Shown: piece by piece, positions 7,935 through 16,019 of the stretch
Layout: each line of letters opens with the position of its first letter
Numbering within the stretch: position 1 is the first letter of the stretch
Origin: Syntrophaceae bacterium
GTDB taxonomy: Bacteria > Desulfobacterota > Syntrophia > Syntrophales > UBA2185
Length of the DNA: 40,165 bases
Direction: 5' to 3'
NCBI GenBank assembly: GCA_003153775.1
Contig: PMBI01000096.1
Span: 1-40,165, forward strand
The notes under the pieces: model-generated
What the model saw: the letters and a program-made list of their open reading frames with translations, nothing else
Told to the model about the DNA's origin: nothing
The model's database searches: none
Translations under genes and position numbers: made by a program

Positions 7935-9122
7935 TCAGCCTTTCAGATCCTTCCCGAAGATCCAGAAATAGATCGTACCGATCAGCCCGCATACCGTAGC
8001 CGTGAGGAGGTTTACTTCGGGGGAAATCTGCCACAGGAAGGCGCCTGCAAAGGCGGCAGCGGATACGGTCACATCCCGGATGAGGTAGTACAGTCCAAAC
8101 ATTCCCGCCTTTTTATCTTCCGGAGCAAGGTCCATGATCAGAGCCTTGCGCGTTGGTTCTCCGAACTCCTTCATTCCCCGGATGATGAATGCGATGACCA
8201 TGGCCCGGAAGGAATGCGAAAACAAAAGGACCAGAGGGAAAATGGTGAAGTTAAAAAATGTGATGACCACAAAGGGCTTCTTTGTCGTCCGATCCGCCAT
8301 ATAGGCCACAGGTATGTATATCAGGACGGCAGTGGCCATCTCGATGGCAGTGAGAATTCCGAATTGCACCGGCGTAATGGCGTTATCCTTGATGCACCAC
8401 ACGACAACAAATGCGTAAGGAATCTGCTCTGCAAAGCGGATCAGGATATCGGACGTAAGCAGATGTTTAAGTCCGGGTGCCATGGATCGCCAAAGCCGGG
8501 AAGGCGTCGCCGCCGTCTTTTTCCGCTTGCCATCGTCCTCGATCATCACCTGCTGGAAGACAAGGGAAATCAGGCCGAGCAAAAGGGCGCCGGCAAAGGC
8601 TATTCGCACGCCTTCTTTCTCGCCGTACAGTTCTATGAGCACGCCGCCGATGATCGGACCCAATGCCATGGGAATCCGCCGGACAAGGGAGTGCATGGTC
8701 ACCCCCATCGTCCGTTTATTCTCCGGCAGGACCACTGATACGAGGCTCATAGTGGCAGGAAGCGAGATTGCCGACCAGGATAGAAAGAACAGCGACCCGA
8801 TAATAACCGCCTGCCAGTATGGGAACAGGATAACGATGAGGTAGCCAAACATGGCGATGAGGTTGAAGACAATCAGCGCTTTTTTGTAACCAAGGCGGTC
8901 GCTCAGATAGCCGCCGGGAAAGGAATAAAGCGCAGACAGCAGATTCTGCATGCCATTGAGAAGACCAATGGACAGGACTCCACCGCCCAGGGCCAATAGG
9001 TAGATGGGCAGGAAGCGCTCAGCTAATCGTTCACCAAGCCCGACGAAGATCACCATGGCCATCAGGGCCACTATGCTTCTCTTCAGACCGAGGAAATCGA
9101 TGATGCGGGTTTGCCGGATCAT
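7935..9122 (-). CDS. Major facilitator superfamily transporter
   Basis: A 395-residue inner-membrane carrier with about 12 hydrophobic segments in two halves. The loop between segments 2 and 3 reads GGYLSDRLGYKKALI, the MFS signature (G-x-L-x-D-R-x-G-x-K/R-x). The equivalent loop in the second half reads VAYMADRTTKKPFV, and the central cytoplasmic loop contains MIEDDGKRKKTAATPSR. The start at 9122 follows a GGGAGG ribosome site at about 14 bases. Such proteins export drugs or metabolites or import small solutes, and no residue reveals the substrate. It stands alone: the VWA gene begins upstream on the same strand, across a gap of 138 bases. Confidence 0.88.
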   Translation of the reverse strand: MIRQTRIIDFLGLKRSIVALMAMVIFVGLGERLAERFLPIYLLALGGGVLSIGLLNGMQNLLSALYSFPGGYLSDRLGYKKALIVFNLIAMFGYLIVILFPYWQAVIIGSLFFLSWSAISLPATMSLVSVVLPENKRTMGVTMHSLVRRIPMALGPIIGGVLIELYGEKEGVRIAFAGALLLGLISLVFQQVMIEDDGKRKKTAATPSRLWRSMAPGLKHLLTSDILIRFAEQIPYAFVVVWCIKDNAITPVQFGILTAIEMATAVLIYIPVAYMADRTTKKPFVVITFFNFTIFPLVLLFSHSFRAMVIAFIIRGMKEFGEPTRKALIMDLAPEDKKAGMFGLYYLIRDVTVSAAAFAGAFLWQISPEVNLLTATVCGLIGTIYFWIFGKDLKG

Positions 9123-9193
9123 TCGTTGGATAATTTACCTCCCTTGCAGGCGGGATGAGACGAGGACGCTACTGACGACGGAAGCGCTCAACA

Positions 9194-9214
9194 GCGCGCC
9201 AAGTTGCGGCGCGC
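9194..9214. terminator. GC-rich inverted repeat after the VWA gene
   Basis: Perfect 7-base arms GCGCGCC/GGCGCGC with a 7-base loop, between the VWA gene end and the MFS start. No T-run follows on either strand, so it is a hairpin of uncertain role (transcript 3' end or operator). Confidence 0.3.
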
Positions 9215-9260
9215 GAAGAGACTCAGTTCAAAACGGAACCGTATGGTTACGCAGCCTGCA

Positions 9261-10454
9261 TCAATGCCGGACTCTAAGGTGCTGAACCGCCTTTTCCAGG
9301 CCGTCCAATGTAAGTTCGAACATGGGAAAGACGCGCCAGATCATGCCCACGGTAAAGGTGTGGTGCCACTCATCCTCGCGCTGGGGATTGAGCCATACGG
9401 AATGACGGAAGGTCTTGGCGAGGAACTTGAGACGCTCGATGCCAGTTCCAAGCTCGACCTCATCGATGTAGATCGACCCGTTCGTATGCATCAGTTCATA
9501 GGGGGCCATGCTGGCGTCACCGACGATGATGAGCCTCGTCTCCGGGTCCTTGCGAATGAAGTCGTCGATCGGCTCCGGTTTGTACCGGCGCTCTGCATCC
9601 TGCCAGACGCGGCTGTAAATGGTATTGTGGAAGTAGTAGATTTTCAAGTCCTTGAACTGGCTCCGGGCATAATGAAACAGGGTCTGGACGACTTCTACAT
9701 AGGGGTCCATGGACCAGCCGCCGTTGTCGATCATGAGGATGATTTTGAGACGGTCCGATAACCGGCGGTCGAAGATGATCTCGATCTCTCCGGCGTTCCG
9801 CATTGTCTCATAGATGGTCTTATCCACGTTTACAATATCTTTCGGTCCGGAAGGAATCATCCGGCGCAGCCGCTTCAGGGCCTCTCCCATCTGTACCTCT
9901 GTCAGAGGGCCTTCCTGGGAATAATCCTTGTATCTCCGCTCCATTGCCACTTTGACGGCCGATTTGTTTCGGGACTGCCCGCCCACGCGCATTCCGCCTG
10001 GATGATAGCCCGAACGTCCGACCGGCGAGGTGCCGCCCGTGCCGATCCAGCGGTTTCCTCCGTGATGGGCCTCCGTCTGATCCTTTAGCCGGTCGAGAAA
10101 ATACTGGATGAGCTCTTCGGGCGTCATCTTCTTCAGTTCTGATGCATCGAGACCAAGGGCCTCGGCGATTTGCTCCGGGTTCTTCAGCCATTCTTCAAGA
10201 AGCGCCCTCACGATCTCCGTGAGCTCGATTTCGTCCGGCGCCTTGAGGGCAACGCCGCGGAAGAAATGCGCGAACACCTGATCGTACATATCGAAATAAC
10301 GCTCGCTCTTTACAAGAATTGCACGGGCGGTTGTGTAGAAATCATCGACGGACTGGATCATGCCAAGGCTCAGCGCCTTCTGCAGCCGCAGGAAAGAAGT
10401 GGGCGAAACGGAAAGCCCGCGCTCACGGAGCGCATAAAAGAATTCAATAAACAA
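9261..10454 (-). CDS. VWA domain protein, CoxE-like, partner of MoxR ATPase
   Basis: A 397-residue cytoplasmic protein. The N-terminal third is helical and shows the CoxE-family opening (FFYALRERGLSVSPTSFLRLQKAL). A Gly-rich linker covers about residues 130-165. The C-terminal VWA domain starts near residue 236 with ILMIDNGGWSMDPY. The metal-site motif is altered from D-x-S-x-S to D243-N-G-G-W-S. The gene starts 14 bases downstream of the MoxR-type ATPase gene. MoxR/VWA pairs act as chaperones that insert cofactors or activate enzyme complexes (established for CoxD/CoxE and NorQ/NorD). The client enzyme is not in view, so the role here is by analogy. Confidence 0.87.
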   Translation of the reverse strand: MFIEFFYALRERGLSVSPTSFLRLQKALSLGMIQSVDDFYTTARAILVKSERYFDMYDQVFAHFFRGVALKAPDEIELTEIVRALLEEWLKNPEQIAEALGLDASELKKMTPEELIQYFLDRLKDQTEAHHGGNRWIGTGGTSPVGRSGYHPGGMRVGGQSRNKSAVKVAMERRYKDYSQEGPLTEVQMGEALKRLRRMIPSGPKDIVNVDKTIYETMRNAGEIEIIFDRRLSDRLKIILMIDNGGWSMDPYVEVVQTLFHYARSQFKDLKIYYFHNTIYSRVWQDAERRYKPEPIDDFIRKDPETRLIIVGDASMAPYELMHTNGSIYIDEVELGTGIERLKFLAKTFRHSVWLNPQREDEWHHTFTVGMIWRVFPMFELTLDGLEKAVQHLRVRH

Positions 10455-10467
10455 ATACGGCTCCTCT

Positions 10468-11310
10468 TTAGCGCAGCCTTGCCGACTGCTGGGTGGCGGC
10501 AGCGAGATCAGCGCTCTTCTTGAAAAGGATGCCCAGATAGGGCGCGTTTCCCCGGGAAAGCGATTTTATGTGCATATCAGGGTCCGTCTTCAGGGCGCGA
10601 ATCCAGTTGATCAATTCCCGCGTCGCCGGTTTCTTTTCGATTCCCTTGAAATCACGCAGGCGGTAGAAGGCCTCGATGCAGGCCTCGGAGAGGTCTCTGC
10701 TGAGATTGGGGAAATGAACACCGACAATGAGCCGCATCGTCCCGGTATCGGGGAAGGCGATGTGATGAAAATTGCAGCGGCCCAGAAATGGATCGGAGAG
10801 GTCCTTCTTCGCGTTGGAAGTAATGATGATCACCGGCCGGTTGCGCGCCGTAATGGTTTTGTCAACTTCTATGATATCGAACTGCATCTGGTCGAGGACA
10901 TCGAGCATGTCGTCCTGGAAATCGCTGTCGGCCTTGTCGATCTCGTCGATCAAGAGCACCGTCCGTAGGTCCGATACGAAGGCCTGGCCGATTTTTCCCA
11001 TCCGGATGTATTCCTCGATATTGCTGACGTCCCGCTTGGAATCCCCGAAGCGGCTGTCGTTCAAGCGCGTGAGGGTATCATACTGATACAGCGCATCCAC
11101 AAGCTTCATGCTGGACTTCACATTCAGCACGATAAGCGGCATCTTCAGGCTTTCGGCAATGGCATGCGCGAGCATCGTCTTTCCCGTGCCCGGCTCCCCC
11201 TTGAGCAGGAGAGGCATTTCCAGGGCTATGGAAACATTCACCACCTTTGCCAGCTCATCATCGAGAATGTATTTGGACCCGCCGCGAAAAGAATTGTTGT
11301 CTTTGGTCAT
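10468..11310 (-). CDS. MoxR-family AAA+ ATPase
   Basis: A 280-residue ATPase. The start is the ATG at 11310 with AAAAGGAG 8 bases upstream; an in-frame ATG 36 bases earlier has no such site. Walker A is GEPGTGKT (38-45), Walker B LLIDEID (119-125), and sensor 1 IIITSNAKKDL. The C-terminal lid contains KPATRELINWIRAL, as in MoxR proteins of the CoxD/APE2220 branch. It forms hexameric rings that remodel client proteins together with the VWA protein encoded directly downstream (14-base gap, same operon). The family is certain; the client is unknown. Confidence 0.92.
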   Translation of the reverse strand: MTKDNNSFRGGSKYILDDELAKVVNVSIALEMPLLLKGEPGTGKTMLAHAIAESLKMPLIVLNVKSSMKLVDALYQYDTLTRLNDSRFGDSKRDVSNIEEYIRMGKIGQAFVSDLRTVLLIDEIDKADSDFQDDMLDVLDQMQFDIIEVDKTITARNRPVIIITSNAKKDLSDPFLGRCNFHHIAFPDTGTMRLIVGVHFPNLSRDLSEACIEAFYRLRDFKGIEKKPATRELINWIRALKTDPDMHIKSLSRGNAPYLGILFKKSADLAAATQQSARLR

Positions 11311-11426
11311 GTATGAACTCCTTTTATCACCATGGTGCTGAAACACCGGATATTTTATTAGACAGGACTTCCTATTTCATCTGTCGAAAAATTGCCAGCT
11401 TTTTTTGCGCACGCCGCCCTTTCCAT

Positions 11427-11473
11427 GTCATTCCCGCCCCTCTCCTGTCATTCCCGCGGAGGCGGGAATCCAG
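11427..11473. repeat. ATTCCC-N8-GGGAAT palindromic repeat with an extra half-site
   Basis: ATTCCC (11450-11455), eight bases GCGGAGGC, GGGAAT (11464-11469), flanked by TGTC on the left and CCAG on the right. A direct partial copy, TGTCATTCCCGC, starts at 11427. The layout is the same as the dRS3 repeat of Neisseria. It lies just beyond the 3' end of the GIY-YIG gene, in inverted orientation to the copy at 11781. Confidence 0.85.
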
Positions 11474-11476
11474 ATA

Positions 11477-11767
11477 TCATTCACAAATATCTTCGTATAA
11501 ATCATTCCATTCCGGATTGTCTCTTTCTACAAGGTTTAACTTCCAGCGCCTGTCCCACTTCTTTATCTGTTTCTCTCTGATGATTGCCTTCTCTGCCGTT
11601 GCGTGGGATTCATACCAGACCAGGCGATGGACAGCGTACTTTTTCGAGAAGCCATCCACCAGATTGTTCTTATGTTCGTAGATACGCTTTACAAGATCAG
11701 ATGTTACACCGGTATACATAGTGCCATTCCTCTTGCTACAGATTATGCAGACGTAATAGTTGTTCAT
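11477..11767 (-). CDS. GIY-YIG nuclease family protein bracketed by inverted repeats
   Basis: A 96-residue single-domain GIY-YIG protein of the UPF0213/YhbQ kind. The pattern is YYVCIICSKRNGTMYTGVTSD (residues 4-24), then R28 in DLVKRIYEHK, and the putative catalytic E65 in AIIREKQIKKW. The start is set at the ATG at 11767; an upstream extension would translate the palindromic repeat into VIPAQAGIP, a common annotation artefact. The ribosome site is weak. The gene sits between two oppositely oriented copies of the palindromic repeat (11450-11469 and 11781-11800), a placement that may reflect joint mobility. Its GC content appears lower than that of its neighbours. Function is unproven; such small proteins are often called endonucleases without assay. 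Confidence 0.82.
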   Translation of the reverse strand: MNNYYVCIICSKRNGTMYTGVTSDLVKRIYEHKNNLVDGFSKKYAVHRLVWYESHATAEKAIIREKQIKKWDRRWKLNLVERDNPEWNDLYEDICE

Positions 11768-11776
11768 ATCTGGAAC

Positions 11777-11804
11777 CGGGATTCCCGCCTGCGCGGGAAT
11801 GACG
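11777..11804. repeat. ATTCCC-N8-GGGAAT palindromic repeat, inverted copy
   Basis: A perfect copy: ATTCCC (11781-11786), GCCTGCGC, GGGAAT (11795-11800), followed by GAC. Read on the minus strand it begins GTCATTCCCGCGCAGG, so it is inverted relative to the copy at 11450. It lies 10-20 bases upstream of the GIY-YIG start. Confidence 0.85.
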
Positions 11805-11858
11805 AGGAAGAATAACTCCTGTCTCGGTGAGGATGACTGCAAGAGAGCCTGAATGTAA

Positions 11859-12599
11859 TCACCTGAGAGAACTGAGGATTGCATTCTTTGTCTTTGCCAT
11901 ATCGGCAGGTTTGACCTCCATAGTCATCGTTGACTCGTAGCCTTTCTCCGTGAGGAGCGTAAGTATCCGCCGGTACTCGACGATACCGTCTCCGAGAGGC
12001 AGATGGATGTCATCCTTTGGAGATTTTCCGCCCCGGTTGTCATGTACATGCACGTGCGCTATACGGGAGAAACAGTTCTCGATAAAACTGAAAGATGTGT
12101 TCTCCCTCGAGAGGAGTTGGGCGTGCCCCATGTCCAGGGTCATTCTCAAGTCGGGAACTTTATCAAACATGGGTGCGAAATGATAATATCGTTCACTCAG
12201 GTTCTCAATGCATAAGACTATGCCTGCGTTTCTCGCAGATGCGGCCATCTCGGACGCCAGCTCGATCTTGCGTGAGGCCGTTTCATGCGAGACATACCTT
12301 TCGTCCATCCAGAAATGAAATGTTCCCTTCGTGATGCCGAGCGCTCCCGACAGGTCGAAGAGTCTCTTCATGCGGGGAACGAATCGCTCCTCAAGAATCT
12401 TTGCATCAAAGGTGTTATCTTCGTTGGGATAGTGGGCAAGATAGGCGATACCGTAAATGGTCTTCAGTCTTAGAAGCTCGTCAAGATCACGCTCGACGTC
12501 TTCCGGGGCATAAAGCGAAATCTCGGCAAAAGGATATCCGAGTTTTCCGACTTCGTGAATCTCTTCTATCGAGTGGGCTCTCCCGCCGATGATGAACAT
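11859..12599 (-). CDS. Sugar phosphate isomerase/epimerase-like TIM barrel protein
   Basis: A 246-residue xylose-isomerase-like (AP endonuclease family 2) TIM barrel. Candidate divalent-metal ligands sit in the conserved strand-end positions: E132 (VLCIENLS), D156 and H159 (TLDMGHA), H186/D187 (HVHVHDN) and E228 (TMEVK). The start at 12599 has GGGGA 6 bases upstream. Relatives include hydroxypyruvate isomerase, inosose isomerases and endonuclease IV; the length and the HVHVHDN motif favour a sugar isomerase/epimerase role over DNA repair. It stands alone on the minus strand, with the GIY-YIG gene downstream. The substrate cannot be assigned. Confidence 0.82.
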   Translation of the reverse strand: MFIIGGRAHSIEEIHEVGKLGYPFAEISLYAPEDVERDLDELLRLKTIYGIAYLAHYPNEDNTFDAKILEERFVPRMKRLFDLSGALGITKGTFHFWMDERYVSHETASRKIELASEMAASARNAGIVLCIENLSERYYHFAPMFDKVPDLRMTLDMGHAQLLSRENTSFSFIENCFSRIAHVHVHDNRGGKSPKDDIHLPLGDGIVEYRRILTLLTEKGYESTMTMEVKPADMAKTKNAILSSLR

Positions 12600-12835
12600 C
12601 CTGTATCCCCTGACTTTTTCGTTTAGGATTTAGGTATAGACCGGTCTGACCTGCGTGGCAGGGTAAGGCTTGTCCCCCCCGTCCATTCATGGCCATATAT
12701 ATCAAACCTGATGAGAAAACGCATGTCAAATATTGTCGACGGCGACGGGCAAAGCGCCTCATTGGCCAGCATCAATTGTTTAAGCATAGAGTATTTGGAG
12801 GATTTCAGGGCGTACAGCTCATAGGATGAATTAGC

Positions 12836-12863
12836 TTGACTTCCCCCTGATTTAGAGTATCCT
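12836..12863 (+). promoter_or_regulatory. Sigma70-like promoter of a short terminated transcript
   Basis: TTGACT (12836-12841), a 16-base spacer and TATCCT (12858-12863). The expected start is near 12870. A strong intrinsic terminator follows about 75 bases later with no gene between. Confidence 0.6.
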
Positions 12864-12869
12864 AAATAT

Positions 12870-12980
12870 AAGACCATGTAATAGACATCACTGACAAAGT
12901 TGATGAGCTCTCGTCCCGCAAAAGGGAAACAACGGAACTATTGAAGCCCTGTCCATTACAATGAGACAGGGCTTTTTGTT
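12870..12980 (+). ncRNA. Putative small RNA or attenuating leader, about 110 nt
   Basis: The segment lies between a good promoter and a strong terminator and has no supportable reading frame. Possible inner stems are CATCA/TGATG (12885-12904 region) and CCC/GGG around 12915-12926. There are single-stranded A-rich and GGA stretches (GGGAAAC, CGGAAC). A short-lived resemblance to a hammerhead core (TTGATGAG...GAAAC) does not hold up, because the spacing and stem II do not fit. I do not recognise an Rfam class. It ends about 65 bases before a GTG-started gene, so it could be either an independent RNA or a leader that controls that gene by termination. Confidence 0.45.
12944..12978 (+). terminator. 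Intrinsic terminator
   Basis: A stem of AAGCCCTGTC (12944-12953) with GACAGGGCTT (12965-12974), extended into the loop by CATT/AATG, then a run of T to 12977. A canonical rho-independent terminator on the plus strand. Confidence 0.85.
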
Positions 12981-13046
12981 TCTTAGAATGGAAAAGAATC
13001 CGGGGCATTAAATGCAGATGATATTTATGGCGAGGAGGTTGCAAAA

Positions 13047-13355
13047 GTGAATATACACCTGATCGAACATTTAAATAATTTTGCCAAGCTGTCGGATAAT
13101 GTATGGGAAAGCGGCTGGTGGACGTTGGATGAAAATAAAGCTCAAAAGCTCGTCGGGGGCGAGATTTTTTTTCATAAGAAGAAGCAAGAGCCTTCCTTTT
13201 ACGGCGGGACTATACTGGGGTATAGAGTAGAGCCGGATGGCGAGTATCAGGGGAAGATTATTTTCAAGCTCCAGCATAAGAAATCATGCAGGGATGTCAG
13301 GACGGATAAATCCGGATGGTCCAAGGAAATGAAGATAATAGGAATGGAACAGTGA
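13047..13355 (+). CDS. Conserved hypothetical protein, 102 residues
   Basis: A small soluble protein. The GTG start at 13047 is supported by GAGGAGGT 7-8 bases upstream. There is no signal peptide or membrane segment. It is rich in aromatic residues and charge, with a central FYGGTILGYRVEPDGEYQGKI stretch and a C-terminal KSCRDVRTDKSGWS segment. I have a sense that this is a family of short proteins of unknown function but can give no role. It follows the putative small RNA/terminator unit and precedes another small unknown gene by 19 bases on the same strand, so the two probably share a message. Regulation by the upstream terminator is possible. Confidence 0.65.
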   Translation: MNIHLIEHLNNFAKLSDNVWESGWWTLDENKAQKLVGGEIFFHKKKQEPSFYGGTILGYRVEPDGEYQGKIIFKLQHKKSCRDVRTDKSGWSKEMKIIGMEQ

Positions 13356-13374
13356 TTGGAAAAGGATAAAGACC

Positions 13375-13755
13375 GTGACTGAAGACTTGATGGACTATTG
13401 GGTGAGGCTTATAAAGCCGATTTTCCCGACGAATGCCTGGATTGTTCCGCATTTCGCTGACAACGATCATATTATACAAATTGACTGGAACATCGACAAG
13501 AATACAAAGCAGTCAAACAAGCGCTCCAAGAAAATTGAGATAATAATCAAAGAGGACGCAATTGACCTGTATCTCGATAAGAACAAGCAGGATCGTGAAT
13601 TATACGGCGACGCACTAAAGCTGTTTATCAGCGAGCGGTATAACCATTTTAATCCTGATAACGATGCCCTCACGAACAGATCTGTACGCACAGAGAAATG
13701 GCTGATCTCCAAGGCCATCCTTAGTACATTGACCCCCTCACATAGCTTGATGTAG
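13375..13755 (+). CDS. Hypothetical protein, 126 residues
   Basis: A soluble, charged protein with no recognised domain. The GTG at 13375 has AAAGGA 9-14 bases upstream; the internal ATG at 13390 is an alternative start. The middle (residues 40-65) alternates Lys/Arg with Ile in a likely beta pattern (KKIEIIIKEDAIDLYLD). The C-terminal half is helical and carries ERYNHFNPDNDA. It follows the previous small gene by 19 bases and is probably cotranscribed with it. The two may act together, but nothing in either sequence states how. No export signal is visible. Confidence 0.6.
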   Translation: MTEDLMDYWVRLIKPIFPTNAWIVPHFADNDHIIQIDWNIDKNTKQSNKRSKKIEIIIKEDAIDLYLDKNKQDRELYGDALKLFISERYNHFNPDNDALTNRSVRTEKWLISKAILSTLTPSHSLM

Positions 13756-13843
13756 CCGTTCAAGATATTTTATAGGCAACCCACCTATCTATTTACCAAT
13801 TTTCACCTGTCATAGAGGTTTATTAAAATCCCGCAAGCGCCAA

Positions 13844-14596
13844 TTAAGAATGTATGTTTTTCCCCTGCAGGTTTTTCCAGGTGCTTTCCGAATACCAGAT
13901 ATCGACGAATTCGAGAATAGCCTCTCTTTCTCTTTTCATGATCTCTTCTGCAACGGTACCTCTGAGAAGTTTCTTGATGCTTTTGAACGCGGCCGCATCT
14001 TTTTCGGCGTATTGACTGGCGATCTTTTTCGCTTCCCCCTCCAGATCGACTTCTGACGAGATCTGGTCAATCAGTCCGATCCGGTATGCTTCCTCCGCCG
14101 AATACATTGTCCCGGTATATAAAGCCCTTTCCGCCGTCCTCTGTCCGAGGAGCAGTTTCATCATCGCAACACTTCCCCAAAATAGTGACGAGCCGAAATT
14201 GATTTCATTGAGGGAAATCTTCGCCTTTCCCGGAACCATGATCCTGTAATCGCAGGCAATGGCGAGCATGCAGCCTCCGGCTATTGTGTGGCCGTTCAGC
14301 GCCGCAACGACTGGTTTAGGATACAGAAAGAGGTAAGTACATAGATCAGTGAACTTGGTGAGATAACGGATAAACGATTCCTTCGGGTAGCCCAGAAACT
14401 CCGGGATATCAAAACCGAAAGTAAAAAATTTCCCTGTCCCTGTGATGATGACGGCCTTTGCTCCGGCATCGCCGGCAAGCTCCTTCAAACAACCGGCCAT
14501 TTCATCAATCACTGTTTCATTAAGGGCATTCACTTTCCCCCTGCTTAGTCGGACTGTAACGATTCCCTGATCGTTGATGCTATTTACATACTGCAT
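13844..14596 (-). CDS. Enoyl-CoA hydratase/isomerase (crotonase) family protein
   Basis: A 250-residue crotonase-fold enzyme acting on acyl-CoA thioesters. The start is the ATG at 14596, preceded by GGGAAGGTGAG; longer forms would need starts without a site. The CoA-binding/oxyanion segment GKFFTFGFDIPEFLGY lies at about 55-70 and NGHTIAGGCMLAIACDYRIM at 101-120. E131 in LNEINFG occupies the first catalytic-acid position and the Glu in TAERALYTG the second, so hydratase activity is possible. The reaction in this organism is not determined; crotonases also isomerise, dehalogenate or cleave rings. The M24 peptidase gene lies 78 bases upstream on the same strand and may be cotranscribed. Confidence 0.87.
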   Translation of the reverse strand: MQYVNSINDQGIVTVRLSRGKVNALNETVIDEMAGCLKELAGDAGAKAVIITGTGKFFTFGFDIPEFLGYPKESFIRYLTKFTDLCTYLFLYPKPVVAALNGHTIAGGCMLAIACDYRIMVPGKAKISLNEINFGSSLFWGSVAMMKLLLGQRTAERALYTGTMYSAEEAYRIGLIDQISSEVDLEGEAKKIASQYAEKDAAAFKSIKKLLRGTVAEEIMKREREAILEFVDIWYSESTWKNLQGKNIHS

Positions 14597-14674
14597 AATC
14601 TCACCTTCCCTCCTATATTCTTTTTGCTCGTTCATCGTTCCCGCACCCGACGCCGCCAAAAAGAAAATACACGC

Positions 14675-15853
14675 TTACGTTATCTCGAAGAGCCGGCGGG
14701 GGCTCTTTGTCATGATTTCATTCCCCCTCTCCTTAATGAGAATCATGTCCTCCAGCTTGACAACCCCAACAGCCTCATTCATCATGTGCATGTCCAACGC
14801 CACGACGTAATTGTCGCCAACCGGGGAGTGGTCATACTCTGACGGGACGGGAGGCTCGTTCAGCTCCAGGCCGATCCCGTGACCGATAAGCCGGGACTTT
14901 TTTCCCTTGCCGAAATTTTGAAAGTGCTCCGATCTTCCGAGTTCTTTCGCCTTCTCAATTGCAGCGCCGTAAATTTCACTGCACTTCATCCCCGGCTTGA
15001 TGATGCTGATGAGGTGGTCCGCTATGGTTACAAGATCGCCGTGCATGGATTTGATCTCATCAGGGGCCTTTCCCAAACAGTACGTCCTTGTCTGATCCGC
15101 ATGGTACCCGTCGACAAGCAGCGGTATATCGACAATGACGGGCTCGCCTTTTGCTATTTTTCGCAGTGAGGGTCCGGCAGGCACTGAGGAGCTCAATCCC
15201 ACGCCGGTGATGGTATACACGACGCCGCTGATCTTGAAGAGGTTCGATCCGGATGAGATGGGTCCCCTGCTCATGAAGAAATCGGGCTGCCGGATGAAGA
15301 AAATCCCTTCATGTCCTGCCAGCCGATGGGCATTTTCTACGGCGGCGGCAAGTTCAAGCTCCGTAACGCCTTCTTTCATAGTGGAGAGGACCGCTTCATG
15401 TCCACGGTGAATCGCATCACAGGCCTTTTTGATTTTCTCGATCTCGGAGGGATCCTTCGTCTTTCTCTGCTCCAGGACGAAGGGAGATACATTCACGAAT
15501 TCATAGCCGGCAAATATCTTCTCCATATCCTTGAATTGTTCTGCCGTTAAAATGTCGAGCTCCGTACCGATCCTTTTGCCCCCCGAGTCCCGCACCGCGA
15601 AAATTTCTTTGAATATGTTTGCCAGGCGGCGCTCCTCCCGCACTTTTTCTTTGCCGATAAGAACATCGTCCAAAGCGAATTCGATGCCGCTTCTGACAAA
15701 CAAAACGTAATCATCAGGCAGAACTACCAGGTATGAAGGCTGTGCCGTGCCTGTATAGTACAATATGTCGCGGGAATAGCAGAGCAGGGCGCCGCACAAC
15801 CCAAGTTCCCTGATTTTATTTTGCAGGATTTTGATTCGGTCTTCCCGGTTCAT
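14675..15853 (-). CDS. M24-family metallopeptidase (Xaa-Pro aminopeptidase-like)
   Basis: A 392-residue protein with a creatinase-like N-terminal domain (about 1-130) and a pita-bread M24 domain (about 135-385). The start is the ATG at 15853 behind AAAAGGAGG. An open frame continues 59 codons upstream only because it runs into a palindromic repeat, which gives the artefact sequence WIPACAGMTGGG. Metal ligands are D242 and D253 (VDIPLLVDGYHADQTRT), H325 (GHGIG) and E368 (KLEDM). The usual Glu of the 'EPG' motif is Asp354 (VALDMHM), so metal binding may be altered. Possible roles are dipeptide hydrolysis or a creatinase-like reaction. It lies upstream of the enoyl-CoA hydratase. Confidence 0.87.
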   Translation of the reverse strand: MNREDRIKILQNKIRELGLCGALLCYSRDILYYTGTAQPSYLVVLPDDYVLFVRSGIEFALDDVLIGKEKVREERRLANIFKEIFAVRDSGGKRIGTELDILTAEQFKDMEKIFAGYEFVNVSPFVLEQRKTKDPSEIEKIKKACDAIHRGHEAVLSTMKEGVTELELAAAVENAHRLAGHEGIFFIRQPDFFMSRGPISSGSNLFKISGVVYTITGVGLSSSVPAGPSLRKIAKGEPVIVDIPLLVDGYHADQTRTYCLGKAPDEIKSMHGDLVTIADHLISIIKPGMKCSEIYGAAIEKAKELGRSEHFQNFGKGKKSRLIGHGIGLELNEPPVPSEYDHSPVGDNYVVALDMHMMNEAVGVVKLEDMILIKERGNEIMTKSPRRLFEIT

Positions 15854-15991
15854 AAGAGATGCCTCCTTTTCGTTAAGAGCCCAAGTACGCCTGCCCTTGT
15901 TTTCGAGAGAACCGTTTAGATCGCCGAAAGCGATTACTGACATATACAGGATTCGGACGATTTTAGGAAGTGTAACTTGCAGGCCACCCCC

Positions 15992-16019
15992 TGTCATTCC
16001 CGCGCAGGCAGGAATCCAG
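15992..16019. repeat. ATTCCC-N8-GGGAAT type repeat, one mismatch
   Basis: TGTC-ATTCCC (15996-16001), GCGCAGGC, AGGAAT (16010-16015), CCAG. One arm base differs (A for G). It has the same orientation as the 11450 copy and lies upstream of the M24 peptidase gene. Confidence 0.75.

Noticed and set aside
7797-8738. 313-codon plus-strand frame opposite the MFS gene
   Set aside because: It is an antisense shadow; the minus-strand frame encodes a clear 12-helix MFS protein.
12895-12935. Hammerhead ribozyme core (TTGATGAG...GGGAAAC)
   Set aside because: The spacing between the conserved boxes and the missing stem II and cleavage triplet do not fit a hammerhead.
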